Notes: generated from the letters alone by a model not told the origin. A DNA stretch of 64,000 bases from Roseimicrobium sp. ORNL1 (GCF_011044495.1 NZ_CP049143.1:5518001-5582000), one strand, 5' to 3'; positions 1 through 10,348 are shown, counted from the stretch's first letter. Numbers and translations are program-made.

Positions 1-1
1 C

Positions 2-313
2 TGGCACATCCTCGGCCGCTGGCATCGGAATGTGGCCAGCGTGGGTGGCGTGAAAAAGATGCTCGCCTCCATGATCTACGACAAGCTGCCGGAGGCCTCT
101 AATGATGAAGCGGTTAGCTGCCTGGAGAAAGCGGTGAAACTCAATCCCACCCGCCTCATGCACTACGTGGAACTGGGTCGCGTGTACGCCCAGGTCGGCC
201 GCAACTCCGAAGCGTGCAAGTACCTGCAGAAAGGTCTCTCCATGCCCAGCATTGAGAAAGACGATCCGGACGCGAAAGCCGCCGCGAGGGAACTGCTCGC
301 CAGCCTGAAGTAA
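2..313 (+). CDS. TPR-repeat protein, 3' end only (RMD-like)
   Basis: The reading frame is open from base 2 to the stop at 313, so the gene starts before the window. A GTG at 32 is available but the frame upstream reads WHILGRWHRNV, which fits the conserved part of regulator-of-microtubule-dynamics-type TPR proteins, so translation through the left edge is preferred. Two helical TPR-like units are visible (SCLEKAVKLNPTRLMHYVELG and the following YAQVGRNSEACKYLQKGL segment). Such proteins are helical scaffolds; no enzymatic role can be assigned. The gene converges on the asparagine synthetase and shares a terminator with it. Family assignment is moderate because only the C-terminal third is seen. 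Confidence 0.7.
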   Translation, partial: WHILGRWHRNVASVGGVKKMLASMIYDKLPEASNDEAVSCLEKAVKLNPTRLMHYVELGRVYAQVGRNSEACKYLQKGLSMPSIEKDDPDAKAAARELLASLK

Positions 314-342
314 GTTGGGTTTTGTACTTTAGCTGAATTTTA

Positions 343-390
343 GAACAAAAACGCCGCGTGACCCACCTGTGGTCACGCGGCGCTTTTGTT
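343..390. terminator. Bidirectional rho-independent terminator
   Basis: A perfect 20-bp stem (343-362 with 371-390) encloses an 8-base loop. The GC-rich core is flanked by an A-run on the left and a T-run on the right, so it can terminate transcription from either direction. It sits between the stop codons of the convergent TPR gene and asparagine synthetase gene. Confidence 0.85.
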
Positions 391-409
391 TCTAAAACTC
401 TTTCGCTCG

Positions 410-2395
410 TCAGGCAACGATGGCCGTCTGCGGACTCCCGCTTTCCACGGAAGGCAACTCGCACAGGGAGCTATCAATGTACAAGTGGTGCCAGAGCTGG
501 GTCGCCACCACAGCCGCGAGGCCCAATTCGATCGAAAGGCGCGGCAGGGACCCGGCTCTCAGGCTGGTGTAGGCCTTTCTCCAGTGGCGCACTGCCTGCG
601 GATCGAAGTACCCCGTGCGGCGCAGCGACTCCTCGCTGAGAAGCTGGGCGACAAACTTGGGCTCGGGCTCAAGATGGAAGCTGTCCAGGGGGGCACGGAA
701 GATAACCTTGCCTCTCTTATACACGAAAGGCGGCACCCAGCGTTCGGCGAGCAGGCGGAGGATGTGCTTGTCCCGGAAACCGCGCAGCTTCCACCGCGGA
801 TGGATTTTCGCCGTGAAGTCGAAAACATCCTCATCCAGAAACGGATAACGCACCTCGACAGAGGAATGCATGGCCACGCGATCGCCTTTCGCCTGCAGGA
901 GGTGGCCCGCCAGATTCACGCGACCTGCCATCCACACACCACGATTCAGTGGGTGCCACTTGGTCGCCCGGTCGAGATCCATGTCCAGCATGGACCAGGG
1001 CGCGGTAGTGTCGATTTGCGCCAGCATGTCCGGGCTGTAGAACCGCAGCTTGGAGACGCATAGGACCCCGTAGGAATCGATCCACGGATTATTGCCGCCG
1101 ATGACTTTTTCGATATCCCTCCGAACTTGCGCGGGGAAGTTCGGCACATTGCTTATCTTCAGGAAGGCGCGCCGGACATTGTCGCTGATTTCCACGCCCG
1201 GGATCAGGTCGAGGTATCCCAGGGCCTTGGAGATTTTGTACCACGGGTAGCCAATCAGCCACTCGTCCGCCCCCTCCCCCGTCAGCACGACTTTCTGGCC
1301 GTTGGTGTGCACCCGGTGCGCCAGTTGTAGAAGAGAGGCGCAGGAGGTGTCGATAACCGGACACTCCGCCGCACGAATGAGGCTGGGATAAGTATTGAGC
1401 GCGTCCTCGGTGCGGAACTTCTGCACAATCGGAGGCGCGACGCCCACGTGCTTGGCGACCATGCTGGCGGCATCCAGTTCATCCAACCCAGGCTCATCTA
1501 CCTGCACGGTATAAGTATGGATGTCCTTGCCCTTCACATGGCTGGCCAGCGCCAGAATCATGCTGGAGTCCACCCCGCCGGAGAGGTAGGAACCCACCGG
1601 CACATCGGCGCGCAGGCGTTTCTCCACGGCCTTGAGTATCAACTGCTCAAACTCATCCACCAATGTCTTCGCATCACCATCCACCTCCTGGCCCGCATCC
1701 GGGAAGTCCATCTTCCAGTAGGCCCGCTCCTGGATGGTGACATTATCGCCACGATTTCCTTTGGTGATCTGGAGAAACCTCGCCGGGGGAAGGCAATTCA
1801 CCCCCTCGAAGCAAGTCACCGGACCCGGCATGGCGGAGAAGGTGAAGACATGGTCGATGCCCCGGCGGTCAGGCCGCGCCGGCACCATGCCGGAGGCCAG
1901 CAACCCCTTGATCTCCGAGGCAAAAAGCAGCCAATCGCCCTGCCTCGTCCAGTAGAGCGGAGCGATGCCGAAGCGGTCCCGCCCGAGGGTAAGCTGCTTC
2001 TTTTTCTCGTCCCACAGGGCGATGGCGAACTGCCCTCGCAGCCGCTCAAACATGCCCTCCCGGTGGTCCTCCCACATGTGCGGAATGATTTCCGTGTCGC
2101 AGTGGGTGGTCAGGATGTGCCCTCTGTTTTGGAGCTCAGCGCGCTTCTCCACATGGTCGAAAAGCTCCCCATTGAAGACCACATGAACACTGCGGTCCTC
2201 ATTGTTCATGGGCTGCTGACCATCAGCCAGCCCCACGATACTCAGTCTTCGGGAGGCCATTCCAAGCCCTGGCCTCCAAAGAAAGCCCTCTTCATCGGGG
2301 CCCCGATGGAAGATGGCACGCGCCATGCTTCGTACGACGTCCACCGGCGCGTCCCGTTCCCCGGCCATATCCAGCATGCCTGCTATGCCACACAT
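410..2395 (-). CDS. asnB: Asparagine synthetase, glutamine-hydrolysing (class II amidotransferase)
   Basis: The 661-residue protein has a class II glutaminase domain at residues 1-210, with catalytic Cys2 in MCGIAG, RGPDEEG at 31-37, and FNGELF at 75-80 where FNGEIYN is usual. The AMP-forming synthetase domain follows, with the PP-loop SGGVDSS at 272-278. It would use ATP and glutamine to amidate a carboxylate, normally aspartate. The start is fixed because Cys2 must be the N-terminus after Met removal. The gene diverges from the polyketide synthase across a 234-bp gap. AsnB-like enzymes inside biosynthetic clusters can amidate other acids, so a tailoring role is possible. A housekeeping or exopolysaccharide-type AsnB is the alternative. 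It is cytoplasmic. Confidence 0.9.
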   Translation of the reverse strand: MCGIAGMLDMAGERDAPVDVVRSMARAIFHRGPDEEGFLWRPGLGMASRRLSIVGLADGQQPMNNEDRSVHVVFNGELFDHVEKRAELQNRGHILTTHCDTEIIPHMWEDHREGMFERLRGQFAIALWDEKKKQLTLGRDRFGIAPLYWTRQGDWLLFASEIKGLLASGMVPARPDRRGIDHVFTFSAMPGPVTCFEGVNCLPPARFLQITKGNRGDNVTIQERAYWKMDFPDAGQEVDGDAKTLVDEFEQLILKAVEKRLRADVPVGSYLSGGVDSSMILALASHVKGKDIHTYTVQVDEPGLDELDAASMVAKHVGVAPPIVQKFRTEDALNTYPSLIRAAECPVIDTSCASLLQLAHRVHTNGQKVVLTGEGADEWLIGYPWYKISKALGYLDLIPGVEISDNVRRAFLKISNVPNFPAQVRRDIEKVIGGNNPWIDSYGVLCVSKLRFYSPDMLAQIDTTAPWSMLDMDLDRATKWHPLNRGVWMAGRVNLAGHLLQAKGDRVAMHSSVEVRYPFLDEDVFDFTAKIHPRWKLRGFRDKHILRLLAERWVPPFVYKRGKVIFRAPLDSFHLEPEPKFVAQLLSEESLRRTGYFDPQAVRHWRKAYTSLRAGSLPRLSIELGLAAVVATQLWHHLYIDSSLCELPSVESGSPQTAIVA

Positions 2396-2629
2396 AAATT
2401 ATAGTTCGCCCCTGCGAGTGTGGTGAGGATGCGTCGTCTGGCAAAAAGATTAAGGAAAATTAGTCGTGGTACTGTTCACGCGACGAGCACGGCTGAGTCG
2501 ATGCTCATGATACCAAAGGCCAACTTGCAGATCGTGCTTTTTGCTTCCATCAGGTTGCCCTTGCAAATAACTTGTGGTGCGGGGCAAACCACATAAAGCT
2601 GCCCCTGTTTCGGAATTTATTGCTAGCCT
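2396..2629. promoter_or_regulatory. Divergent intergenic region between asnB and the PKS operon
   Basis: These 234 bases hold no credible gene and must carry the promoters of both divergent units. The base composition is visibly more AT-rich than the flanks. A small inverted repeat (GTGGT...ACCAC, about 2574-2592) lies roughly 40 bases upstream of the PKS start and could be an operator, but no known regulator site is recognised. There is no clear Shine-Dalgarno sequence before the PKS ATG. Confidence 0.45.
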
Positions 2630-5600
2630 ATGACCAAAGAAGGAATTGCCATCATCGGAGTCGGTTGCCGTTTTCCAGGTAAAGTGGATGACGTAGAGTC
2701 CTACTGGAAACTACTGGCCGAGGGCCGTGAAGCTGTGGTGGAGGTTCCTGCCGATCGTTGGAATGCTGATCGGTATTACGACGAGGAACCCGGCCTGGTT
2801 GGAAAATCTATTGCAAAGCGCGGTGGATTTATCGACGGCCTCGATCAGTACGACCCCCAGTTTTTCGGGATCTCTCCACGTGAAGCCCCCTACATCGACC
2901 CCCAGCAGCGTCTGCTTTTGGAGACGGCATGGGAGGCGATTGAAGACGCCGGCATCGTGCTGGACCTGGAGAAGGGCACGGACATCGCCGTGTACATGGG
3001 TGTCTCCCACAATGACTACCAGATCATCCAGGGCACGCCTTGGGATTCGGCAGGCATCAGCCCCCACTCTCCCACGGGAAGCGCACACAGCATTGCGGCA
3101 AACCGCATTTCTTACAGCCTGAACCTGCTCGGACCGAGCGTGGCGATGGACACCGCCTGCTCCTCCGCCCTTACGGCAGTGCACGCCGCGTGCGAGCACA
3201 TCTGGACGAATCGCGGTGACGTGGCCATGGCCGGCGGCGTGACCATCATGGTCACCCCTGGCGGCTTCATCGGCTTCTCCCAGGCCGGCATGCTCTCTCC
3301 AGACGGCCACTGCAAGGCCTTCGCCGCTGAGGCCAATGGCTTCGTGCGTGGTGAAGGCGCCGGCGTGGTGCTCATGAAGCGCCTCTCGCAGGCCATCAAG
3401 GATGGCGACCCCATCCACGCAGTAGTCATCGGCACGTCCTTGAACCAGGACGGCCACACGAACGGCATCTCCCTTCCCAGCCCGGAAGCCCAGGCCCGCC
3501 TCGTGCGTGACGCCTGCAAGGACGCTGGCGTGGATCCCAAGAACATCGGTTTCGTGGAAGCTCACGGCACCGGTACCGCCGTTGGTGACCCCATCGAAGC
3601 GACCGCTCTCGCCAATGCTCTCTGCGTGGATCGCCCCGCAGACCAGCCGCTGCCCATCGGCTCGGTGAAGACCAACCTTGGTCACCTTGAAACCGCTGCT
3701 GGCGTCGCTGGCCTCGTCAAGGCCCTGCTCGTGCTGAAGCACCGCCAGATCCCTGCGAGCCTGCACTTCGAGAACCCGAGCACGCACATCGATTTCGAAG
3801 CACTCAAGCTTCGCGTTCCGACCTCCATGGAAGCCTTCCCGGCTCCTGCGGATGGACCGCGCATGGTTGGTGTGAACTCCTTCGGTTTCGGCGGCGCCAA
3901 TGCGCACGTGATCCTCGCGGAAGCTCCCCACACCACCCAGCGTGAGTATCTCGAAGTCCCCGAAGGCCGCTCCTGGCCGGTGACCATTTCGGCACGTTCG
4001 GAAGAATCCCTTCGCGCCACGGCTGAACGCCTCGGTGCCTGGCTGACCTCCAAGGCGAATGCCAATGGCAGCAGCCCTGTCCTGCCCGACCTGACCTACA
4101 CCCTGGGTGCTCGTCGCAATCACCACCAGTACCGCGCGACGGTGGTGGCGAATTCCATCAATGACTTGATCGAAGAACTCAATGGCTTCGCCACCGGCAC
4201 CCCCGGACCGAAGCTGCAGAGCGTCTTCACTCCCCGTCCTGAAACAGCGCCACGCGTCGGCTTTGTGCTGAGCGGCCAGGGTCCCCAGTGGTGGGGCATG
4301 GGCCGTGAGCTCATGAAGTATGAGCCAGTGTTCCGTCAGATGATGGAACGCTGCGATGCAGCGATGCGTCCCTGGGCTCGCTTTGGCCTTCTCGAAGAGC
4401 TCGCCAAGTCCGAGTCTGACTCCCAAGTCATGCGCACCGAAGTGGGCCAGCCGGCCATCTTCGCGATGCAGGTATCCCTTTGCGCCCTCTGGAAGTCCTG
4501 GGGTGTAGAGCCCGCAGCCATCGTGGGCCACTCCGTCGGTGAAATCGCCGCCGCCTGCGTGGCTGGCATCTTCAGCGTGGAAGACGGCGCACGTATCATC
4601 GTCCAGCGCGCGCGCTTCATGGAAGAATGCGCCAAGGGTGACGGCACCATGCTCGCCGTGGGCATGACCGAGGAAGACGCTCGCGCGCTCATCGCTCGTC
4701 ATGACCGCACCGTGACCATCGCGGCCTTCAATGGTCCGAAGTCGCTGACCCTCGCGGGCAACGCGGCCTCGCTGACCAAGATGATGAATGAGCTCGAGGA
4801 GCAGGGCGTCTTCGCCCGCCTCGTGAAGGTGGACCATCCCTTCCACCACCCGCTCATGCAGCCTGCTTCGGAAGCGCTCGAGAAGGCGCTCGCCGAACTC
4901 AAGCCGCTGCCGGACACCGTTCCCTTCTTCAGCACCGTCACGGGTGACCGCTGCGCCGGTGACTCCTGCGATGCCACCCACTGGGGCAAGGGCATCCGCC
5001 AGTCGGTGCGCTTCGCACCTGCCGTGGACGCCATGGCCGACTTCGGTGTGGACGTGTGGCTGGAAATCAGCTCGCACCCCGCTCTGGCCCGCAACATTCA
5101 GGAGTGCCTCGGCGCCCGCAATATCAAGGCCCCCGTGCTCTCCTCCGTCCGTCGTGAGAAAGAGCATGAGACCATCCTCGACACCGTGACGGGTCTCCAT
5201 CGCGCTGCGGTCGAGCTCGACTTCGCGGCGATGACGCCCTCCCGCCGTCAGCTCTCCCTCCCCTCCTATGCGTGGGACAAGGCCCGCTGGTGGAGTGAGT
5301 CCCCCGACTGGCGCGACGGTCGTCTCATGAGCGGTGGACGCGGCATGCTGGACATCCGACTGCCCCGTGCCACTCCGACCTGGGTTGCCCGCCTCGACAA
5401 CCGCCACATGGCCTACCTCAAGGACCACAAGGTCGAGAGCCATGTCATCTTCCCGGCCGCCGGCTTCATCGAGCTTATCCTCGAAGCAGGTGCCCAGTAC
5501 TTCGAAGGCCGCCCGTTCGTGGTGGAAGACTTCGAAATCCGCAAGCCGCTGATCCTTCCGGACTCCACCGCGGGTCTGCAGATCGAAATCACCTACGAAA

Positions 5601-8600
5601 CCGGCGAGCGCACCTTCTCCATCCAGAGCAAGTTTGAAAACGCCGCCTCCTGGTCAGTGCACGTGGTCGGCTCGATGCGCGGTGAGCGTACGGAAACCGC
5701 CTTCGCCCACACCAAGTGGGAAGACGTGAAGCCGAAGGACCTGCCTGCGCAGGATCTCAGCGGATTCTACCAGCACATGAGCGACATGGGCCTTCGCTAC
5801 GGCGAGGAGTTCCGTGGCGTGAAGGAACTCGCCGCCGCCGGTGGCGTGTCCCATGGCAAGGTGGCCCTCACCGAGGAGTCCGCCAAGCGCGCTGGCGAAT
5901 ACCAGCTCCACCCCGTCCTCATGGACGCCGCCCTGCACGTATTCTCCGCAGGCGCGAAGACGGTGGAAAGCCGCAAGGCCAAGCTCAAGCTCCCGGTGCG
6001 CTTCCAGCGCATCCTTTTCCTCCGCTCGCCCGGCGCCTCCAGCCAGGTCCGCGCCAGCGTGACGGGCTTCAACGACGACTACCTCGAAGGCGAACTCGGC
6101 CTCTACGATGAAGCAGGCCAACCCTGCGTGCTCGTGGACGGCTTCCGCGCCATCGCTGTGGCCGGCGCCCGCCGCTCCGGCACCCCTGGTGGCCAGCGCG
6201 ACCTTGTTTATCAGGTCGCCTGGGAACGCACCAATCCCTCCAGCGCTGAGCCGAGCACTTCAGGTGCCCCGCTTCCGCTGGTACAGCTTCAGAAGGCCGC
6301 AGGCGCCGCGCTTGACCAGGTCGTCGAAGCACGTGGCAAGAAGAAGCTTGAAGAAGCACTCGCTGCTGGTGACGAACTCGCCGCCGCGAACCTCGCCCGT
6401 GGTCTCCAGAGCATGGGTGTGAAGAGCGCCATCGACGCCAAGAAACTGAAAATCGACGAGGCACTCATGCCTGTCTTCGGCGCCCTGATGACGGGCCTGG
6501 AGCGGCGCGGCCTCATCCAGAAGGAAGGCGCGATCTACAAGACCACGCCGCTCTTCAAGAAGGCTGCCAGCAACGCAACGCCCATCCTTCGCAAGTACAT
6601 CGAGAACAACCCCGGTCACCTCTCGGAAGGCCTGATCAACCACGCGACGTGTGCCGAACTCGGCCCCATCCTCCGTGGTGAGAAGGAAGCCGTGCAGGTG
6701 CTCTTCTCCGGCGCAGGTGCAGAACACCTCGACCAGTTCTACGGTGACGGCCTCTACACCAGCCAGTGGCTCGCCGCCATCGCAGCAGCCCTTCAGGAAG
6801 CCTCCAACGCCCTTCCCGAAGGCCGTGGCCTGCGCATCCTGGAAATCGGTGCCGGTACCGGCGGTCTCGCCTCCTACCTGCTCCCGCTCCTTGAGCGCGG
6901 TCTGCACACCTACACCTTCACGGACATCTCCGCGGGCTTCTTCCCCGGAGCCATGCAGAAGCTGGCCGGATTCCCCGAAGTGGAGTGCAAGATCTTCGAC
7001 CTCGAAAAGTCCCCTGCCGAGCAGGGTCTCGACGTCGGCAGCTACGACTTCGTCATCGGCACGAACTGCGTGCACGCCGTGAGCGATGTCACCAACTCCC
7101 TGCGCCATGTGCATGACCTGCTCGCCCCTGGCGGCAGCCTCATCTTCATGGACACGGGCTCCCCGATGCTGTGGACCGAGTCTACTTTCGGTCTCACGAG
7201 CGGCTGGTGGAGATTCGCCGACCGCGAACTTCGCCCCGAGCAGCCGCTCATCGAGCGCGCCCAGTGGGAGAAGGTCATCAAGTCCGCCGGCTACGCCGAA
7301 ACCGCCTCCCTCGCGGGCCTCACCGGTCCGCGTGGTGGTGAAGGCCAGATCCTCCTCTTCGGCCGCAAGGCTTCCGAGAAGGCCGCTGCCCCCACGACCG
7401 AAGCGCCCGCCGAAGAAGCTACTCTGGAGTCCTCCTGGCTGCTCTACGCCGACAAGGGTGGCTTCGCTGAGAAGCTCGCCACGAAGCTCCGCGAAGGCGG
7501 TGCCCGCGTGCGTCTCGCCTACAAGGGCGACAGCTACAGCGCCGATGGTGACAAGTTCACCCTCCGTGCGGAAGCCGGTGAAGACTGGAAGACCCTTCTC
7601 GAAACCGTCACGAAGGACACCGCGCCTGAGCGCAGCGTGTACTTCTGGACGCTCGATGAACCCGCCAAGCCCAGCAATGCCGACGAAGTCATCGCCGGGA
7701 CCGATGCGCTGCTGCACCTCTCCCATGCGGAAGATGCCGTGCGCCCTGCCGTGAAGAGCCGTTTCGACCTCGTGACCCGCGGCGCCCAGCCGATCGGTCG
7801 CGACAACGCCGCCACCACCGTGGTGCAGGCTCCCCTCATCGGCATGGTACGTGTGTTCAACAACGAACACCCGGACATCACCTGCAAGGCCATCGACCTC
7901 CCGACCGTCGCCTCCGACGCGGATGTGGACCTTCTTATCAGCGAACTGAAGCGTACCGATGTGGAGCGCGAAGTCGCCTTCCGTGGCGAAGCCCGCTACG
8001 TGCAGCGCCTCGATCGTGGCCGCCCTGTCAAAGAGCAGTGGTTGCAGAAGACCGTCCCGCTGCGTCTTGAGTCCCGCGAACGCGGTCACCTCGACACGCT
8101 GCGCTTCACGCCGTTTGAAAACCCGCCCTGCGAAGCAGACCAGGTGGTCATCGACACTCGTGCCGCCGGCATGAACTTCCGTGACGTGCTCAAGGCACTC
8201 GCCCTCTATCCGGGTGAAGCTCCGGATGCCCGCATCTTCGGTGACGAAGTGGGCGGCATCATCACCCAGGTGGGTGAGAACGTGAAGCACCTGAAGGTGG
8301 GCGACCGCGCGTATGGTCTGGCCGTATTCGGCCTGTCCACGCAGACGCTGGCCCGCGGCTGCGACGTGCTGCCGATTCCTGCAGGTCTCTCCTTCGAAGA
8401 AGCGGCAACCATCCCGGTGGTCTTCATGACCTCCTGGCACTCACTGAAGAACGTGGCCCGCATGCGCAAGGGTGAGACCATCCTGGTCCACGCTGGCGCT
8501 GGTGGCGTCGGCATGGCGGCGATTCAGATCGCGCACCACCTCGGTTGCAAGGTCATCGCCACCGCCGGTAGTGCCTCCAAGCGCGCGCTGCTCGAAACAA

Positions 8601-10324
8601 TGGGCGTGGCCCACGTCATCGACTCCCGTCGTGGCGACTTCGTGGATGCGGTGATGAACCTCACCAACCGCCGTGGTGTCGACGTCGTGATCAACGCTCT
8701 CGCGGCTGAAGCCATCCCGATGGGCATGGCCTGCCTTGCGGAGTTCGGTCGCTTCATCGAAATCGGCAAGCGCGACATCTATCAGAACTCGCGCATCCCG
8801 CTGTGGCCGCTGCGCCGCAACGCGTCCTTCCACGTCGTGGCCATGGACGCTGTGTTCTCCGGCGACGGTGAACTTGCCCGTCAGCTCCTCGGTGAGGTGA
8901 ACAAGCTCGTCGAAAAGGGCGCGCTGCATCCCCTTCCCTTCCGCTCCTTCCCCGCATGCCGCGTGGACGCCGCCTTCCGCCAGATGGCGCAGGGCAAGCA
9001 CATCGGCAAGGTGGTGGTTTCCTTCCCCGAAGCCTTTGTACCGCGCCGTGGTGAAGCCCCTGTGCCCGCCTTCGACGTGAAGTCGAACGGCAGCTACGTC
9101 ATTACCGGAGCCTTCGGTGGCTTCGGCAAGGTGCTCGCGAACTGGCTCGTGCAAGCCGGTGCCCGCCACCTCACGCTCAGCAGCCGCAGCGGCATCAAGT
9201 CGCCGGGTGCACAGGAGTTCGTGGATGACCTCACCGCCCGTGGTGTGACGGTCAAAGCCATCGCCGCAGACGTGGGCTCGCCCGCGGATGTGCAGCGCCT
9301 CATCAGCGAAAGCCATTCCGAAGAAACTCCCATCAAGGGTGTGTTCCACCTCGCGATGGTCATCGACGACGCCCCGCTCGCCGCGCTTACCCGCGAGCGC
9401 ATGCAGTCCGTGCTGACGCCCAAGGCGTTCGGCGGCTGGCTGCTGCACGAGGCGACCGCGAAGATGGACCTCGATGCCTTTGTGATGTTCTCCTCCGTGT
9501 CGAGCATCTTCGGCAACCCCGCGCAGGCCAACTACGCGGCCGCCAATGCCTTCCTCGACTCCCTCGCCCATCATCGCCGCTCGCTCGGTCTTCCCGCACT
9601 CACCATCAACTGGGGTGTGCTGGGTGGCGAAGGCTACGTGGCCCGCAATGAGAAGGTCGCTGAGTTCCTGGCCCGCCAGGGTACAGCTGCCCTCACTCCG
9701 GGTGAAGTGGTCACTCTTCTCGAGTCCTTCCTCGTGGCAGGTTCCGCCCAGGGCGTGGCCATCCGCGTGGATTGGAACAAGTGGCGTCAATCCTTCCGCA
9801 ACATGCAGGAGAACCCGCTGCTTGAGCGCATCTTTGCCTCCGGCCTTGAAGGTGGTGAATCCAGCAGCGGTGGCAGCGACTGGCGTCTCAAGATCGAATC
9901 CGCCTCCGCGGACGAGAAAGAGGGCGTCATCGGCGAAGCCGTTCGTGACGTGGTGGGTGGTGTGCTTCGCGTGAAGCCCGACACCCTGCGCAACGACCAG
10001 CCGCTCACGGACCTCGGCCTTGACTCGCTCATGGGCGTGGAAATCGAGAACTCGCTGGAAAGCGCCATCGGTGTGGCCCTTCCGCCCACCAGCCTCATGC
10101 GTGCACGTACCATCGGCCAGATCGTCTCCCTCATCGCAGAACGCGTGGGTGGGGCCAAGGCCGCCGGTGCTCCGGCCGCTGCAGCAGCACCCGCTGCTGA
10201 GCCCGTGGCCGCGCCTGTGGAAGATGTGGACCTGGATGCCATCTCGGATGACGACCTTGACCGGTTGCTCGGAGATGACGATGACACCGCGGAAGCCACC
10301 ACCGCCGCGAAGCCATCCGCCTAA
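2630..10324 (+). CDS. Type I polyketide synthase, single highly reducing module KS-AT-DH-cMT-ER-KR-ACP
   Basis: This 2564-residue enzyme carries every domain of a highly reducing iterative synthase. KS: Cys177 (DTACSS), His312 (EAHGTGT), His352 (NLGH). AT: Ser635 in GHSVG, with PFHH suggesting malonyl-CoA choice. DH: His933, with HxxxSxxxxP replacing HxxxGxxxxP, and Asp1099 in MDAALH. C-methyltransferase: SAM loop EIGAGTGG at 1405-1412. ER: GAGGVG at 1956-1961. KR: TGAFGGFG at 2159-2166, Ser2289, Tyr2302, Asn2306, with an IDD motif near the B-type LDD. ACP: Ser2466 in GLDSL. No thioesterase or reductase is present. The tail is an Ala/Pro linker then an acidic segment rich in Asp, possibly a docking tail for the next gene product. 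It is first of three co-directional genes. The product is inferred to be a saturated or partly reduced methyl-branched chain. No phosphopantetheinyl transferase is seen in the window. Confidence 0.95.
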   Translation: MTKEGIAIIGVGCRFPGKVDDVESYWKLLAEGREAVVEVPADRWNADRYYDEEPGLVGKSIAKRGGFIDGLDQYDPQFFGISPREAPYIDPQQRLLLETAWEAIEDAGIVLDLEKGTDIAVYMGVSHNDYQIIQGTPWDSAGISPHSPTGSAHSIAANRISYSLNLLGPSVAMDTACSSALTAVHAACEHIWTNRGDVAMAGGVTIMVTPGGFIGFSQAGMLSPDGHCKAFAAEANGFVRGEGAGVVLMKRLSQAIKDGDPIHAVVIGTSLNQDGHTNGISLPSPEAQARLVRDACKDAGVDPKNIGFVEAHGTGTAVGDPIEATALANALCVDRPADQPLPIGSVKTNLGHLETAAGVAGLVKALLVLKHRQIPASLHFENPSTHIDFEALKLRVPTSMEAFPAPADGPRMVGVNSFGFGGANAHVILAEAPHTTQREYLEVPEGRSWPVTISARSEESLRATAERLGAWLTSKANANGSSPVLPDLTYTLGARRNHHQYRATVVANSINDLIEELNGFATGTPGPKLQSVFTPRPETAPRVGFVLSGQGPQWWGMGRELMKYEPVFRQMMERCDAAMRPWARFGLLEELAKSESDSQVMRTEVGQPAIFAMQVSLCALWKSWGVEPAAIVGHSVGEIAAACVAGIFSVEDGARIIVQRARFMEECAKGDGTMLAVGMTEEDARALIARHDRTVTIAAFNGPKSLTLAGNAASLTKMMNELEEQGVFARLVKVDHPFHHPLMQPASEALEKALAELKPLPDTVPFFSTVTGDRCAGDSCDATHWGKGIRQSVRFAPAVDAMADFGVDVWLEISSHPALARNIQECLGARNIKAPVLSSVRREKEHETILDTVTGLHRAAVELDFAAMTPSRRQLSLPSYAWDKARWWSESPDWRDGRLMSGGRGMLDIRLPRATPTWVARLDNRHMAYLKDHKVESHVIFPAAGFIELILEAGAQYFEGRPFVVEDFEIRKPLILPDSTAGLQIEITYETGERTFSIQSKFENAASWSVHVVGSMRGERTETAFAHTKWEDVKPKDLPAQDLSGFYQHMSDMGLRYGEEFRGVKELAAAGGVSHGKVALTEESAKRAGEYQLHPVLMDAALHVFSAGAKTVESRKAKLKLPVRFQRILFLRSPGASSQVRASVTGFNDDYLEGELGLYDEAGQPCVLVDGFRAIAVAGARRSGTPGGQRDLVYQVAWERTNPSSAEPSTSGAPLPLVQLQKAAGAALDQVVEARGKKKLEEALAAGDELAAANLARGLQSMGVKSAIDAKKLKIDEALMPVFGALMTGLERRGLIQKEGAIYKTTPLFKKAASNATPILRKYIENNPGHLSEGLINHATCAELGPILRGEKEAVQVLFSGAGAEHLDQFYGDGLYTSQWLAAIAAALQEASNALPEGRGLRILEIGAGTGGLASYLLPLLERGLHTYTFTDISAGFFPGAMQKLAGFPEVECKIFDLEKSPAEQGLDVGSYDFVIGTNCVHAVSDVTNSLRHVHDLLAPGGSLIFMDTGSPMLWTESTFGLTSGWWRFADRELRPEQPLIERAQWEKVIKSAGYAETASLAGLTGPRGGEGQILLFGRKASEKAAAPTTEAPAEEATLESSWLLYADKGGFAEKLATKLREGGARVRLAYKGDSYSADGDKFTLRAEAGEDWKTLLETVTKDTAPERSVYFWTLDEPAKPSNADEVIAGTDALLHLSHAEDAVRPAVKSRFDLVTRGAQPIGRDNAATTVVQAPLIGMVRVFNNEHPDITCKAIDLPTVASDADVDLLISELKRTDVEREVAFRGEARYVQRLDRGRPVKEQWLQKTVPLRLESRERGHLDTLRFTPFENPPCEADQVVIDTRAAGMNFRDVLKALALYPGEAPDARIFGDEVGGIITQVGENVKHLKVGDRAYGLAVFGLSTQTLARGCDVLPIPAGLSFEEAATIPVVFMTSWHSLKNVARMRKGETILVHAGAGGVGMAAIQIAHHLGCKVIATAGSASKRALLETMGVAHVIDSRRGDFVDAVMNLTNRRGVDVVINALAAEAIPMGMACLAEFGRFIEIGKRDIYQNSRIPLWPLRRNASFHVVAMDAVFSGDGELARQLLGEVNKLVEKGALHPLPFRSFPACRVDAAFRQMAQGKHIGKVVVSFPEAFVPRRGEAPVPAFDVKSNGSYVITGAFGGFGKVLANWLVQAGARHLTLSSRSGIKSPGAQEFVDDLTARGVTVKAIAADVGSPADVQRLISESHSEETPIKGVFHLAMVIDDAPLAALTRERMQSVLTPKAFGGWLLHEATAKMDLDAFVMFSSVSSIFGNPAQANYAAANAFLDSLAHHRRSLGLPALTINWGVLGGEGYVARNEKVAEFLARQGTAALTPGEVVTLLESFLVAGSAQGVAIRVDWNKWRQSFRNMQENPLLERIFASGLEGGESSSGGSDWRLKIESASADEKEGVIGEAVRDVVGGVLRVKPDTLRNDQPLTDLGLDSLMGVEIENSLESAIGVALPPTSLMRARTIGQIVSLIAERVGGAKAAGAPAAAAAPAAEPVAAPVEDVDLDAISDDDLDRLLGDDDDTAEATTAAKPSA

Positions 10325-10348
10325 GCCAGCCGTTCGCTTCATTCCCGC

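Noticed and set aside
1448-2404. 318-codon frame antisense to the asparagine synthetase
   Set aside because: The opposite strand encodes a full-length AsnB with Cys2 and a PP-loop; the antisense product has no recognisable motif.
2711-5443. Very long open frame (910 codons) antisense to the PKS; similar ones at 6260-8440 and 8441-10342 on the minus strand
   Set aside because: They are complementary shadows of the PKS, caused by strong GC bias at third codon positions. The translations are His/Gly/Arg-rich without any domain, whereas the sense strand has all PKS motifs.
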